Assembly (NCBI RefSeq): GCF_024436375.1
Contig: NZ_JAFMZM010000001.1
Coordinates: 496,001-560,000, forward strand
DNA: 64,000 bases
DNA from: Nocardioides astragali
GTDB taxonomy: Bacteria; Actinomycetota; Actinomycetes; Propionibacteriales; Nocardioidaceae
Direction: 5' to 3'
Every line of letters starts with the position of its first letter. The stretch's first letter is position 1. The position numbers and the translations under genes were made by a program. Below are positions 8,368-18,427 of the stretch, in pieces. The notes beneath the pieces are model-generated. The model was given only the letters and a program-made list of their open reading frames with translations. It was not told the origin of the DNA and did no database searches.

Positions 8368-9348
8368 TCAGGGCAGCCGCTCGGGGTGGGCGGCGACGTA
8401 CTCGCGCACCGGTACCGGGGTGCGGCGGGCGTACCCCTCCGGCAGCCACACGCTGCCGAGCCGGGTCAGGTAGTAGATCTGCCAGGCGAGGTAGCCGCGG
8501 AACTGCCGCGGGTCGCGCTTCATCGCCTCGGCGTGGTGGGTGACCCCGCGGACGTAGGCCCACGAGTTGTTGTAGCGCCACAGCGCCGCGCCCTTGTCGC
8601 GCGCGAACCCGTTGGCCTGCAGCAGCCGGCCCGCGGCGAGGATCGCGTCGTGGGCGTTGTTGATGTCACCCCCGGCCCCGTAGATGTCCCACGTCGTCGG
8701 GATGAACTGCATCGGCCCCTGGGCGCCGGCCACCGAGGTGCCCCGGATCCGGCCGAAACCGGTCTCGACCAGGTTGATCGCCGCGAGGTACTCCCAGTCC
8801 ACGCCGAAGCGACGCTCCGCCTCGCGATAGCTGCTCAGCAGCGTGCGGGCGGGGGCGGGGGGCACGATCCGCCAGGCGGGAAGCTCGTCGGCGAGGTCGG
8901 CGACGTCGCTGGGGTGCATCGAGCGGAACTCCCGGCGGGCCGCGACGCTGGCACGCACCCAGGCACGGTTGCCCGGCCCCAGCCGGTCGAGCATGCGCGG
9001 CAACCAGGTCCGGCGTACGGCGACCTCGCGGACCGCGAGCTGGGCGGTGTGCCCGGCGGCCTCGAGGAGGTCCGGGCCTGAGTCGTCCGACCGGATGACC
9101 CGCTGCGCGGCGGTGACCATCGCGACCGCCTCGGCGACGCCGGCGGGGCGCCGGGGCTCGCCGGCGAGGGCCGGCTCCAGCTCCGGAGGTACGTCGTCCG
9201 GCTCGGCGCGCGGCTCCCGGGGCGCCTCCGCGACGGTGCCCTGGGTGGGACGGGGCTCCGTCTCGGACACAGGGCTCGAGGTGGTGGGGGTGCCACCGCA
9301 GGCCGTCATCGCGAGCAGCAGCGTGGCGACGAGCGGCGTACGGGTCAT
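8368..9348 (-). CDS. Lipoprotein lytic murein transglycosylase (SLT fold)
   Basis: 326 aa. Signal MTRTPLVATLLLAMTACGG has Cys17 as probable lipidation site. After a Pro/Glu-rich linker the C-terminal half matches soluble-lytic-transglycosylase-like enzymes: AAINLVETGFGRIRG with catalytic Glu195, then VAGAQGPMQFIPTTWDIYG, NNAHDAILAAGRLLQANG and the ALWRYNNSWAYV motif. It cleaves the glycan chain of peptidoglycan to 1,6-anhydro-muramyl ends. Located after the M28 gene on the same strand (43 bp), possibly part of a cell-envelope group with the secreted proteins upstream. Confidence 0.88.
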   Translation of the reverse strand: MTRTPLVATLLLAMTACGGTPTTSSPVSETEPRPTQGTVAEAPREPRAEPDDVPPELEPALAGEPRRPAGVAEAVAMVTAAQRVIRSDDSGPDLLEAAGHTAQLAVREVAVRRTWLPRMLDRLGPGNRAWVRASVAARREFRSMHPSDVADLADELPAWRIVPPAPARTLLSSYREAERRFGVDWEYLAAINLVETGFGRIRGTSVAGAQGPMQFIPTTWDIYGAGGDINNAHDAILAAGRLLQANGFARDKGAALWRYNNSWAYVRGVTHHAEAMKRDPRQFRGYLAWQIYYLTRLGSVWLPEGYARRTPVPVREYVAAHPERLP

Positions 9349-9371
9349 GACTCCACCCTCACACGGCAGCC

Positions 9372-9397
9372 CGGGCCCGAGTCCACACCCGGGCCCG
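9372..9397 (-). terminator. Hairpin between secreted-protein and transglycosylase genes
   Basis: CGGGCCCG at 9372-9379 and 9390-9397 form an 8-bp stem with a 10-nt loop, 13 bp after the stop codon of the gene ending at 9410. It probably ends that transcript. Confidence 0.45.
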
Positions 9398-9409
9398 TGA
9401 TTTCCCAGA

Positions 9410-10096
9410 TCAGGGCGCCGTCCGGTCAGAGACCCAGGTCTTCCAGATCAACTTGGTCCCGAGGTAGTCAGCGTCACTCTTGACGACGAACAACCAGTAC
9501 CAGGTGCCGACGCGTCGGGGCAGGACGATCCGGTAGCGCCCGCGCTCGTCGGTCCTGATCGTCTTGACCCGGGTGTAGCCGGAGTGCTTCCGGGAGGAGA
9601 TCTTGACGATGATCTTCCGCTCGCCGTAGTCAGGACGCACCTTGCCCCTGACCTCGAAGCCGTCCTCCGGGTGGCTGATCGTGCGGGCCACCTCGACGGT
9701 GAAGACGGCCGACTCGCTGGACTCGTAGGAGTCGTCCTGGGAAGACGAGGGGGTGTGGCCGTTGTAGACGACCTTGTAGGACGTCCTGATCCGGGGACGT
9801 ACGTCGACGAAGCCGAGGGACGGCGAGGCGGTGGTGGCGATGGCCTGCCACACGGTGGACGTCGACTCCCTGGCGTAGAGCGTGGACGTGCCGGCGGTCG
9901 GTGAGTAGCCGCTCTGGCTGTCGACGTCGACCTCGACATCGATCGTGTCGCCGTAGTCGACGACCGTCGCCTCCGGCGAGGCCACCGTCGTCGTTGTCCA
10001 TGTGTCACTGGCCGTTGCGGGCACCGCCCCGCCGACTGTCACGACTCCCAGCAGTGCGACGGCGAGGGTGCCGGCGAAGGATCGAGTGGAGAGCAT
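9410..10096 (-). CDS. Secreted protein of unknown function, paralogue A
   Basis: 228 aa with a Sec signal (MLSTRSFAGTLAVALLGVVTVGGAVPATAS). The mature protein begins with a Thr/Ser-rich segment (DTWTTTTVASPEATVVDYGDT) then two beta-rich portions. The second (about 140-215) has the pattern V+G+VRPDYG..K.I.VKISSRK..GYTRVKTIRTDERGRYRIVLPRR, like bacterial Ig-type or surface-binding beta-sandwich repeats. About 40 percent of positions match the neighbour at 10213-10926, so the pair arose by tandem duplication. GGAAGG precedes ATG 10096. No catalytic motif is seen. Confidence 0.75.
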   Translation of the reverse strand: MLSTRSFAGTLAVALLGVVTVGGAVPATASDTWTTTTVASPEATVVDYGDTIDVEVDVDSQSGYSPTAGTSTLYARESTSTVWQAIATTASPSLGFVDVRPRIRTSYKVVYNGHTPSSSQDDSYESSESAVFTVEVARTISHPEDGFEVRGKVRPDYGERKIIVKISSRKHSGYTRVKTIRTDERGRYRIVLPRRVGTWYWLFVVKSDADYLGTKLIWKTWVSDRTAP

Positions 10097-10156
10097 GGGG
10101 GCCTTCCGTCACTGGAGCAGCTGGGACGGGCTGACATGGATGGTGAGCTGAATGGA

Positions 10157-10194
10157 TCGACCGGCCCCGCCAAGGAGCTGGCGGAGCCGGTCGA
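10157..10194 (-). terminator. Hairpin terminator after paralogue B
   Basis: TCGACCGGCCCCGCC (10157-10171) pairs with GGCGGAGCCGGTCGA (10180-10194) with one mismatch around an 8-nt loop, 18 bp after the stop at 10213. It separates the two paralogous genes. Confidence 0.6.
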
Positions 10195-10212
10195 CGTGAC
10201 GGACGGAGCGGG

Positions 10213-10926
10213 TCAGTTCTTCGCGACCGCTCGCGGCGTCATGTTGGGCCGGTAGCTGTAGGTGTACCAGACCTCGCTGTAGCTGAGGAACTTCGAGCTG
10301 CCCGGAACCGTGATCTTGAAGTAGAGCTTGTTGCCACGACGCGGAGCCGGGAGCCGCACCTGGAACTGGCTCTTCCGGTTGGTCTTGATCGTCTTGTACT
10401 TCTTGTAGGACTTGCCCTTCTTGATCTGGATCTTGACCTTCTGGCGCTTGTAGTCCGGCTTGACCTTGCCCTTGATCGTGAGCTTGGCCTTGGCCTTGCC
10501 GATCGTGACGTTGCGAGCGACGCCCACGGTGAAGGTGGCCGACTCGCTGGCCGCGTAGTTGTCCTCGTAGGTCGTGGTGGCCGTGTAGCCGCTGTAGACG
10601 ACCTTGTAGACGGTGTTCATCTGCGGCTTGACGGGATAGATGTCGCTGCCCGCGTAGGTGCCCGTGGCGACCGGCACCCAGGTGGTGGATCCTGCCTCCA
10701 TGGCATACAGCGTGGAGGTGCCCTTGATGACGCTGCTGCCGTCCGAGCCCACGACCTCGATGGTGACGTTGATCTCGTCCCCGTAGGCCAGCGCGGTCTC
10801 GCTGGGCGTGGCGGTGGTGGTGGTGGTCAGGTTGTCGGTGGCCTGGCTGGGTGCCGCGACGGCGATCGGCGTGAGGCCGAGCAGCCCTGCCGTGACGGTG
10901 CCTGCGACGAGACGAGTGATGCGCAT
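10213..10926 (-). CDS. Secreted protein of unknown function, paralogue B
   Basis: 237 aa with Sec signal MRITRLVAGTVTAGLLGLTPIAVAAPSQA. It shows the same order as its neighbour: NLTTTTTATPSETALAYGD start, a TSTLYAMEAGSTTW segment, SYKVVYSG-like strands and a C-terminal KGKVKPDYKRQKVKIQIKKGKSY box. The C-terminal half is very Lys-rich, giving a basic mature protein that could bind cell-wall polymers. It is transcribed divergently from mfd. A purine-rich GAGAGGAAAAACGGGG stretch lies before ATG 10926. Function unknown. Confidence 0.75.
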   Translation of the reverse strand: MRITRLVAGTVTAGLLGLTPIAVAAPSQATDNLTTTTTATPSETALAYGDEINVTIEVVGSDGSSVIKGTSTLYAMEAGSTTWVPVATGTYAGSDIYPVKPQMNTVYKVVYSGYTATTTYEDNYAASESATFTVGVARNVTIGKAKAKLTIKGKVKPDYKRQKVKIQIKKGKSYKKYKTIKTNRKSQFQVRLPAPRRGNKLYFKITVPGSSKFLSYSEVWYTYSYRPNMTPRAVAKN

Positions 10927-11173
10927 GTCCCCGTTTTTCCTCTCAATGGAATATCTACTGGAAGTACGTGTCGACCGTTGCGTGAGCAGCGGTCGTTGCG
11001 GTGCTTGCTACCCCCCGCGACGCCGGGACAAACCCCGGCTCGTCCTGCAGGCCGGCCCCTCATCCCCACGTCCCGCTGTCGGGCAGCACCCGTAGACTCG
11101 CAGGCACCCCCCATCCTTCTGTGAATGGGGGTCGTTCTGCGTGCTCGTCTGCGTGCTCTCCAAGGAGTCCCCG
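10927..11173. promoter_or_regulatory. Divergent control region of secreted-protein gene and mfd
   Basis: 247 bp with no gene. On the plus strand a TAGACT at 11093-11098 is a plausible -10 for mfd, followed in the leader by a hairpin CCCCCAT (11108-11114)/ATGGGGG (11125-11131) and AAGGAG at 11162-11167. On the minus strand the AT-richest stretch (10943-10965, GTAGATATTCC on that strand) is the best promoter candidate for the secreted protein. Confidence 0.4.
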
Positions 11174-14100
11174 GTGTCATCCACTCCACTCGTCGCTGTT
11201 GCCGAACGCCTCGTCTCCGCACCGACCCTGTCCGGGGCGCTGGCCGATGCAGCGGTGCAGTCGGCCCTCGACCTGACCGGTCCCGCCGCGGTGCGGCCGT
11301 TCGTGGTGCGCGGCCTGGTCGAGCGCGGCCGCACGGTCCTCGCGGTGACCGCGACGTCCCGTGAGGCCGAGGACCTGGTGGAGGAGCTCGCGGACCTGGT
11401 CGACCCCGACGCGGTCGCCTACTACCCGAGCTGGGAGACGCTCCCGCACGAGCGGCTCAGCCCGCGCAGCGACACCGTCGGTCGACGCCTCGCCGTGCTG
11501 CGACGGCTGCGCCACCCCGGCACCGATGCCGCCAACGGCCCGCTCAAGGTCGTGGTCGCGCCGATCCGCAGCCTGCTGCAGCCGCAGGTGCCCGGCCTGG
11601 CCGACATCGAGCCGGTCGAGCTGGCGCCGGGTGACTCCCGGCCGCTGGAGGAGGTCGTACGCGGCCTGGCGGACGCGGCGTACACCCGTGTCGACATGGT
11701 CGAGCGGCGCGGCGAGTTCGCGGTCCGAGGCGGCATCGTCGACGTGTTCCCGCCCACCGAGGAGCACCCGCTGCGGGTGGAGTTCTGGGGCGACGACGTC
11801 GAGGAGATCCGGGCCTTCTCGGTCGCCGACCAGCGCACGCTCGAGACCGTGCAGCGACTGTGGGCCCCGCCGTGTCGCGAGCTGCTGCTCACCGACGACG
11901 TACGCCGCCGCGCCGCGGAGCTCGGCCAGGCACACCCGCAGCTGCTCGAGCTCACCGACAAGATGGCCGCCGGCATCGCCGTCGAGGGCATGGAGTCCCT
12001 CACTCCGGTCCTGGTCGACACGATGGAGCTGCTGGTCGACCTGATGCCGGCCGACACGACCGTGCTCGTGCTCGACCCCGAGCGGGCGCGCAGCCGTGCC
12101 CACGACCTGGTCGCGACGAGCGAGGAGTTCCTCGGGGCGTCGTGGGCGGCCGCGGCAGGTGGCGGCACCTCGCCCATCGACCTCGGCGCCGCGTCCTACC
12201 GCGAGATCGCCGACGTCCGCCTGCACGCCCTCGGTCTCGGCCACGCCTGGTGGTCGGTGAGTCCCTTCGGTATCGACACGAGCGACGTGCCGGACGCGCA
12301 GACGGCCGGGGTGCCGAGCCAGACGCTCCCGACCCACGGCGCCGAGGCCTACCGCGGCGACCTGGAGAAGGCGGTCGCCGACATCCGGGCCTGGGTGACC
12401 GACGGCGTCGAGGTGGTCGTCGTCCACGCCGGGCACGGCCCGGCGGAGCGCTTCGTCGAGCTGCTCGGCGAGAACGACATCGCCGCCCGTTTCGTCGAGG
12501 ACGGAGGGACTGCGGGGTCCCACGTCGTGACGGTCACGTGCGGCCACCTCGTCCACGGCCTCGTCGACGACCAGGCCCGCGTCGCGGTGCTGACCGGTGA
12601 CGACCTGTCGGGACAGAAGACCTCCACCCGCGACATGCGCAAGATGCCCGCGCGCCGCAAGAAGCAGATCGACCCCCTCGAGCTCAAGGCCGGCGACTAC
12701 GTCGTCCACGAGCAGCACGGGGTCGGCCGCTTCGTGGAGATGAAGCAGCGTGAGGTCGGCGGGGCGACCCGCGAGTACCTCGTCCTCGACTACGGCGCCT
12801 CCAAGCGCGGCGGTCCGCCGGACCGGCTCTACGTCCCGGCCGACACCCTCGACCAGGTCACCCGCTACGTCGGGGGCGAGAACCCCAGCCTCGACCGGCT
12901 CGGCGGCGGTGACTGGACCAAGCGCAAGAACCGGGCCCGGCGCGCGGTCCGCGAGATCGCGGCCGAGCTGATCAAGCTCTACGCCGCCCGGCAGGCCACC
13001 AAGGGGCACGCCTACGGACCCGACACCCCGTGGCAGCGCGAGCTCGAGGACGCCTTTCCGTTCACCGAGACCGTCGACCAGCTCACGACCGTCGACGAGG
13101 TCAAGGCCGACATGCGCAAGGTGGTCCCGATGGACCGCCTGGTGTGCGGCGACGTCGGCTACGGCAAGACCGAGATCGCGGTGCGGGCGGCCTTCAAGGC
13201 GGTCCAGGACGGCAAGCAGGTTGCGGTGCTGGTGCCCACGACGCTGCTGGTCACCCAGCACCTGTCGACCTTCTCCGAGCGGATGACCGGCTTCCCGGTC
13301 GTGGTCAAGGGGCTCTCGCGGTTCCAGACCGACAAGGAGGCCAAGGAGGTCATCGCCGGCCTCGGTGACGGCTCGGTCGACATCGTCGTCGGCACCCACC
13401 GACTGCTCAATCCCGACATCAAGGTCAAGGACCTGGGCTTGATCATCGTCGACGAGGAGCAGCGCTTCGGGGTCGAGCACAAGGAGCAGATGAAGCGGAT
13501 GCGCACCTCCGTCGACGTGCTCTCGATGAGTGCCACGCCGATCCCGCGCACGCTCGAGATGGCGGTGACCGGCATCCGCGAGATGTCGACGATCACCACC
13601 CCTCCCGAGGAGCGGCACCCCGTGCTCACCTACGTCGGCGCCTACGAGGACCGGCAGGTCGTCGCCGCCGTACGTCGTGAGCTGCTGCGCGAGGGCCAGG
13701 TGTTCTACATCCACAACCGGGTGCAGTCGATCGAGAAGGCCGCCGCCCGGATCCGCGAGCTGGTGCCGGAGGCCCGGGTCGCCACGGCCCACGGCCAGAT
13801 GGGCGAGCACGCGCTGGAGCAGGTCATGCTCGACTTCTGGGAGAAGCGGTTCGACGTGCTGGTCTGCACGACCATCGTGGAGAGCGGCCTCGACGTCTCC
13901 AACGCCAACACGATGATCATCGAGCGCTCCGACACCCTCGGCCTCTCCCAGCTCCACCAGCTCCGCGGCCGCGTGGGGCGCTCGCGCGAGCGGGCGTACG
14001 CCTACTTCCTCTACCCGGCCGAGAAGCCGCTGACCGAGACTGCCCACGAGCGGCTCGCGACCCTCGCTCAGCACTCCGACCTCGGCGGCGGCATGGCGAT

Positions 14101-14740
14101 CGCGATGAAGGACCTGGAGATCCGTGGGGCCGGCAACCTGCTCGGCGGCGAGCAGTCCGGTCACATCGCCGACGTCGGGTTCGACCTCTACGTCCGCCTC
14201 GTGGGGGAGGCGGTCGCCGACTTCAAGGGTGACGCCGAGGAGGAGGCGGCCGAGGTGCGCATCGAGCTGCCGGTCGACGCCCACCTGCCGCACGACTACA
14301 TCCCGAGCGAGCGGCTGCGCCTGGAGATCTACAAGCGCCTCGCCGAGGTGCGCACCGACGCCGACGTCGACGAGGTCCGCGCCGAGCTGGTCGACCGCTA
14401 CGGCTCCCCGCCCGAGGCCGTCGACTCGCTGTTGTTCGTGGCCCGGTTCCGGGCCCGGTGCCGCCAAGCGGGGGTGCGCGAGGTGACGGTGGCCGGCAAG
14501 TACGTCCGGTTCGCACCGGTCGACCTCCCCGACTCCCGCGTCGTACGGCTCCAGCGGCTGCATCCGCGCAGCGTCGTCAAGGCGCCCGTCAGTACGATCC
14601 TCGTGCCGCGTCCGCAGACCGCCGCCGTCGCCGGGCGTCCGGTGGCCGGTGTGGCCCTGCTTGAATGGGCCCGAGGCGTCATCGACGAGGTGATCGACCC
14701 GCAGCAAGTGCCGGCAGCGACGACTAGGAGTGACTCGTGA
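11174..14740 (+). CDS. mfd: Transcription-repair coupling factor Mfd
   Basis: 1188 aa from GTG 11174, placed 6 nt after AAGGAG (an upstream GTG at 11141 lacks this). Mfd removes RNA polymerase stalled at lesions and recruits UvrA. Visible parts in order: UvrB-like N-terminal domains (PSWETLPHERLSP, FAVRGGIVDVFPP), the RNA-polymerase-interacting CarD-like domain from about 503 (GDYVVHEQHGVGRF), RecG-like helicase lobes with Walker A GDVGYGKTE near 658 and DEEQ box near 759, SATPIPRTLEMA, TTIVESGLDV, HQLRGRVGRS, and a C-terminal TRCF domain (DAHLPHDYIPSERLRLEIYKR). It heads the conserved block; the next gene overlaps by 4 bp. Confidence 0.97.
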   Translation: MSSTPLVAVAERLVSAPTLSGALADAAVQSALDLTGPAAVRPFVVRGLVERGRTVLAVTATSREAEDLVEELADLVDPDAVAYYPSWETLPHERLSPRSDTVGRRLAVLRRLRHPGTDAANGPLKVVVAPIRSLLQPQVPGLADIEPVELAPGDSRPLEEVVRGLADAAYTRVDMVERRGEFAVRGGIVDVFPPTEEHPLRVEFWGDDVEEIRAFSVADQRTLETVQRLWAPPCRELLLTDDVRRRAAELGQAHPQLLELTDKMAAGIAVEGMESLTPVLVDTMELLVDLMPADTTVLVLDPERARSRAHDLVATSEEFLGASWAAAAGGGTSPIDLGAASYREIADVRLHALGLGHAWWSVSPFGIDTSDVPDAQTAGVPSQTLPTHGAEAYRGDLEKAVADIRAWVTDGVEVVVVHAGHGPAERFVELLGENDIAARFVEDGGTAGSHVVTVTCGHLVHGLVDDQARVAVLTGDDLSGQKTSTRDMRKMPARRKKQIDPLELKAGDYVVHEQHGVGRFVEMKQREVGGATREYLVLDYGASKRGGPPDRLYVPADTLDQVTRYVGGENPSLDRLGGGDWTKRKNRARRAVREIAAELIKLYAARQATKGHAYGPDTPWQRELEDAFPFTETVDQLTTVDEVKADMRKVVPMDRLVCGDVGYGKTEIAVRAAFKAVQDGKQVAVLVPTTLLVTQHLSTFSERMTGFPVVVKGLSRFQTDKEAKEVIAGLGDGSVDIVVGTHRLLNPDIKVKDLGLIIVDEEQRFGVEHKEQMKRMRTSVDVLSMSATPIPRTLEMAVTGIREMSTITTPPEERHPVLTYVGAYEDRQVVAAVRRELLREGQVFYIHNRVQSIEKAAARIRELVPEARVATAHGQMGEHALEQVMLDFWEKRFDVLVCTTIVESGLDVSNANTMIIERSDTLGLSQLHQLRGRVGRSRERAYAYFLYPAEKPLTETAHERLATLAQHSDLGGGMAIAMKDLEIRGAGNLLGGEQSGHIADVGFDLYVRLVGEAVADFKGDAEEEAAEVRIELPVDAHLPHDYIPSERLRLEIYKRLAEVRTDADVDEVRAELVDRYGSPPEAVDSLLFVARFRARCRQAGVREVTVAGKYVRFAPVDLPDSRVVRLQRLHPRSVVKAPVSTILVPRPQTAAVAGRPVAGVALLEWARGVIDEVIDPQQVPAATTRSDS

Positions 14741-15426
14741 GCAAGACCCGCCTGATGACGGCCGCGACGCTGGGCGTCGCAGGCCTGATGCTCTCGGGCT
14801 GCGGCAGCGCCACCCCGGGTGTCGCGGTCAAGGTCGGCGACGACGAGTTCTCCACCGGCCGGGTGGACGAGGCGGCGGCCCACCTGTGCACGGCGCTGCG
14901 CGACGACTTCGACACGGGCGAGGTCTACTCGATGTCATTCGTCCGCCAGAGGGTGGTCGGGCTCCTGACCATGCGATCGCAGAGCGAGCAGATCGCGGAG
15001 GAGTACGACGTGGAGCCGGGCTCGGTCTACGGCCAAGCCGTCGCTCAGGCGGAGCAGGTCGCGACCTCGAAGCCCGAGGAGCTGCGATCGGACTACGTCG
15101 AGCTGTCGACGGCCTTCGCTCTCAAGCAGGACGTCCGGGACCAAGTGGGCCGCCTCGAGCTCGAGGAGAACGGCGTCGCGGAGCCGACGGTCGAGCAGGT
15201 CAGCCAGGCCGGAGAGGACGTCTTCAAGGTCTGGCTCGACGCCAACGCCTTCGAGATCGACCCGCGCTTCGGCCTCAAGAACGTCGACGGGGTGCTCACG
15301 CCGGTCGACACCAACGTCTCGGTGGCCGTCAGCGACGAGGCGAAGGCTGCAGTCGAGGCCGGGCTGGCGATCGAGCCCGACCCCGCGTTCGCCGAGACGC
15401 TGCCGCCCACCCACCGCTGCGGCTGA
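14737..15426 (+). CDS. Lipoprotein with SurA-N/peptidyl-prolyl-isomerase-like fold
   Basis: 229 aa starting at a GTG whose last bases form the mfd stop (GTGA overlap). Signal MSKTRLMTAATLGVAGLMLSGCGS has a lipobox LSGC. The mature part is helical with an AVKVGDDEFSTGRVDEAAAHLC opening characteristic of SurA N-terminal-like lipoproteins found next to mfd and mazG in actinobacteria; no parvulin catalytic domain is evident. It probably acts as an envelope chaperone or scaffold. Coupling to mfd suggests cotranscription. Confidence 0.75.
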   Translation: MSKTRLMTAATLGVAGLMLSGCGSATPGVAVKVGDDEFSTGRVDEAAAHLCTALRDDFDTGEVYSMSFVRQRVVGLLTMRSQSEQIAEEYDVEPGSVYGQAVAQAEQVATSKPEELRSDYVELSTAFALKQDVRDQVGRLELEENGVAEPTVEQVSQAGEDVFKVWLDANAFEIDPRFGLKNVDGVLTPVDTNVSVAVSDEAKAAVEAGLAIEPDPAFAETLPPTHRCG

Positions 15427-15438
15427 CGGCCGGTCCCC

Positions 15439-15840
15439 ATGACGCCTGACGGCTCGGCGCTCGAGGACTTCGCCGAGCAGATGCGGCTCCTGCGGCGCGA
15501 GTGCGCATGGAAGCGCGAGCAGACCCACACATCGCTGATCCCGTTCGTCCGGGAGGAGGCCGAGGAGGTCGTCGAGGCCATCGAGTCGGGGGATCCCGCC
15601 GCGCTGTGCGACGAGCTGGGCGACCTGCTGCTCCAGGTGGTGATCCACGCGGTCATCGCCGAGGAGGCCGGGCACTTCACGCTCGACGACGTGGCCCGCG
15701 GGGTGATCGCGAAGATGGAGCGCCGCAACCCGCACGTCTTCGGCGACGCGGTCGCCACCGACGCGGCCGAGGTGCTGCGGCTGTGGAACGCGGCGAAGGC
15801 CGCCGAGAAGGCCGAGAAGCGCAGCCGCCCCTCTGGCTGA
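15439..15840 (+). CDS. mazG: Nucleoside triphosphate pyrophosphohydrolase MazG (single domain)
   Basis: 133 aa. Hydrolyses (d)NTPs to NMP and pyrophosphate, thought to clean damaged nucleotides from the pool. The helical metal-binding motif is intact: EEAEEVVEAIESG and DELGDLLLQVVIHAVIAEE, followed by RNPHVFGD. It is about half the length of two-domain MazG proteins, keeping one catalytic MazG domain. It follows the lipoprotein gene by 12 bp and precedes eno. Confidence 0.9.
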   Translation: MTPDGSALEDFAEQMRLLRRECAWKREQTHTSLIPFVREEAEEVVEAIESGDPAALCDELGDLLLQVVIHAVIAEEAGHFTLDDVARGVIAKMERRNPHVFGDAVATDAAEVLRLWNAAKAAEKAEKRSRPSG

Positions 15841-17238
<1,398 letters not shown>

Positions 17239-17257
17239 ACGAGGCAGACTGGGACAC

Positions 17258-17887
17258 ATGCCTTCCCAGCGCCGTACTCCTCGGGGTGGGCCCGGTGGGG
17301 ACGGCTCCCGCGGACCGAGGCGGAGCAGCTCGCCGCGTCCCGGCCCGCGCGGCTCACGGCCGCGCGCCGCTGGGGCGCGTACGACGTCCTCCCGGACCGC
17401 GGAGCCGACCCCCGCTGCCACACGGCCGGCGGCGGCGAGGAGTGCCGCGCGCCGTCCCAGGTTCACCGGCCGTGCCGCCGTGCTCGTGCTGGTGCTCGCC
17501 GTGCTGACGGTGTCCTACGCCTCGTCGCTGCGCGCCTACCTCCAGCAGCGCTCGCACATCGGCGACCTCAAGGCGCAGATCGCCGATCGCGAGGCCAACA
17601 TCGACGCGCTCGAGCGGGAGAAGCAGCGCTGGGACGACCCGGCGTACGTCAAGGCGCAGGCGCGGGCGCGCTTCGGCTACCTGATGCCGGGCGAGTCCGG
17701 CTTCGAGGTCATCGGCCCTGACGGCAAGCCGCTCGAGGCCGAGGCGTCCCTCAACGACCCCTCCGAGGTGATCAAGACCGTGCCCAAGGCCTGGTGGACC
17801 GCAGCCTGGGAGTCGATGGAGCTCGCCGGCAACCCGCCGCCGCCCGCCGAGGAGCCGGCCGACCTGATCGACGGAACGAAGCAGTGA
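17258..17887 (+). CDS. Septum formation initiator (FtsB/DivIC family)
   Basis: 209 aa. Long basic Pro/Arg/Ser-rich cytoplasmic N-terminus (1-70), one membrane segment (AAVLVLVLAVLTVSYASSL, about 73-91), then a coiled coil (HIGDLKAQIADREANIDALEREKQRW) and the family hallmark DPAYVKAQARARFGYLMPGE. It belongs to the FtsL/FtsB/FtsQ divisome subcomplex. The position after eno matches the mycobacterial layout. ATG 17258 was chosen over earlier in-frame starts lying inside eno. Confidence 0.88.
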   Translation: MPSQRRTPRGGPGGDGSRGPRRSSSPRPGPRGSRPRAAGARTTSSRTAEPTPAATRPAAARSAARRPRFTGRAAVLVLVLAVLTVSYASSLRAYLQQRSHIGDLKAQIADREANIDALEREKQRWDDPAYVKAQARARFGYLMPGESGFEVIGPDGKPLEAEASLNDPSEVIKTVPKAWWTAAWESMELAGNPPPPAEEPADLIDGTKQ

Positions 17888-18423
17888 CGGAGACGCCCAC
17901 CCCTCCCGCACCGAAGATCGACCCCGCCGACGAGGCCGCGATCCGTGCCCAGCTCAACCGCCGCCCACGGGGGATCGACTCCATCGGTCACCGGTGCCCG
18001 TGCGGCAACCCCGACGTCGTGACGACCGAGCCACGGCTGCCCGACGGCACACCGTTCCCCACGACCTTCTACCTCACCTGCCCCCGGGCGGCCTCGCGCA
18101 TCGGCACCCTCGAGGGGTCGCACGTGATGAAGGAGATGCAGGAGCGCCTCGGCACCGACGAGGAGCTCGCCGCTGCCTACCGCGCTGCTCATGAGCGCTA
18201 CCTCGAGTTCCGCGCCGAGGTGGGCGCGCGCGCCGGTCTCGACGTGCCCGAGATCGAGGGCATCTCGGCCGGCGGCATGCCCGACCGGGTCAAGTGCCTC
18301 CACGTCCTGGCCGGTCAGTCCCTGGCCATGGGCCGCGGGGTGAACCCCCTCGGCGACGAGGTGCTCGACGCGCTCGGCGAGTGGTGGGAGTCCGGGCCCT
18401 GCGTCGAGCGCTCGGCAGAATGA
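17884..18423 (+). CDS. DUF501 protein
   Basis: 179 aa. Starts at GTG 17884 overlapping the divIC stop (GTGA). Conserved pieces of DUF501: LNRRPRGIDSIGHRCPCGNPDVV, PTTFYLTCPRAASRIGTLEGSHVMKEM and PDRVKCLHVLAGQSLAMGRGVNPLGDEVL. The paired Cys residues (CPCGN, TCPR, VKCLH) suggest metal binding, and family placement between divIC and ppx is widely kept in actinobacteria. Biochemical function is unknown. Confidence 0.85.
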   Translation: MTETPTPPAPKIDPADEAAIRAQLNRRPRGIDSIGHRCPCGNPDVVTTEPRLPDGTPFPTTFYLTCPRAASRIGTLEGSHVMKEMQERLGTDEELAAAYRAAHERYLEFRAEVGARAGLDVPEIEGISAGGMPDRVKCLHVLAGQSLAMGRGVNPLGDEVLDALGEWWESGPCVERSAE

Positions 18424-18427
18424 GGGC

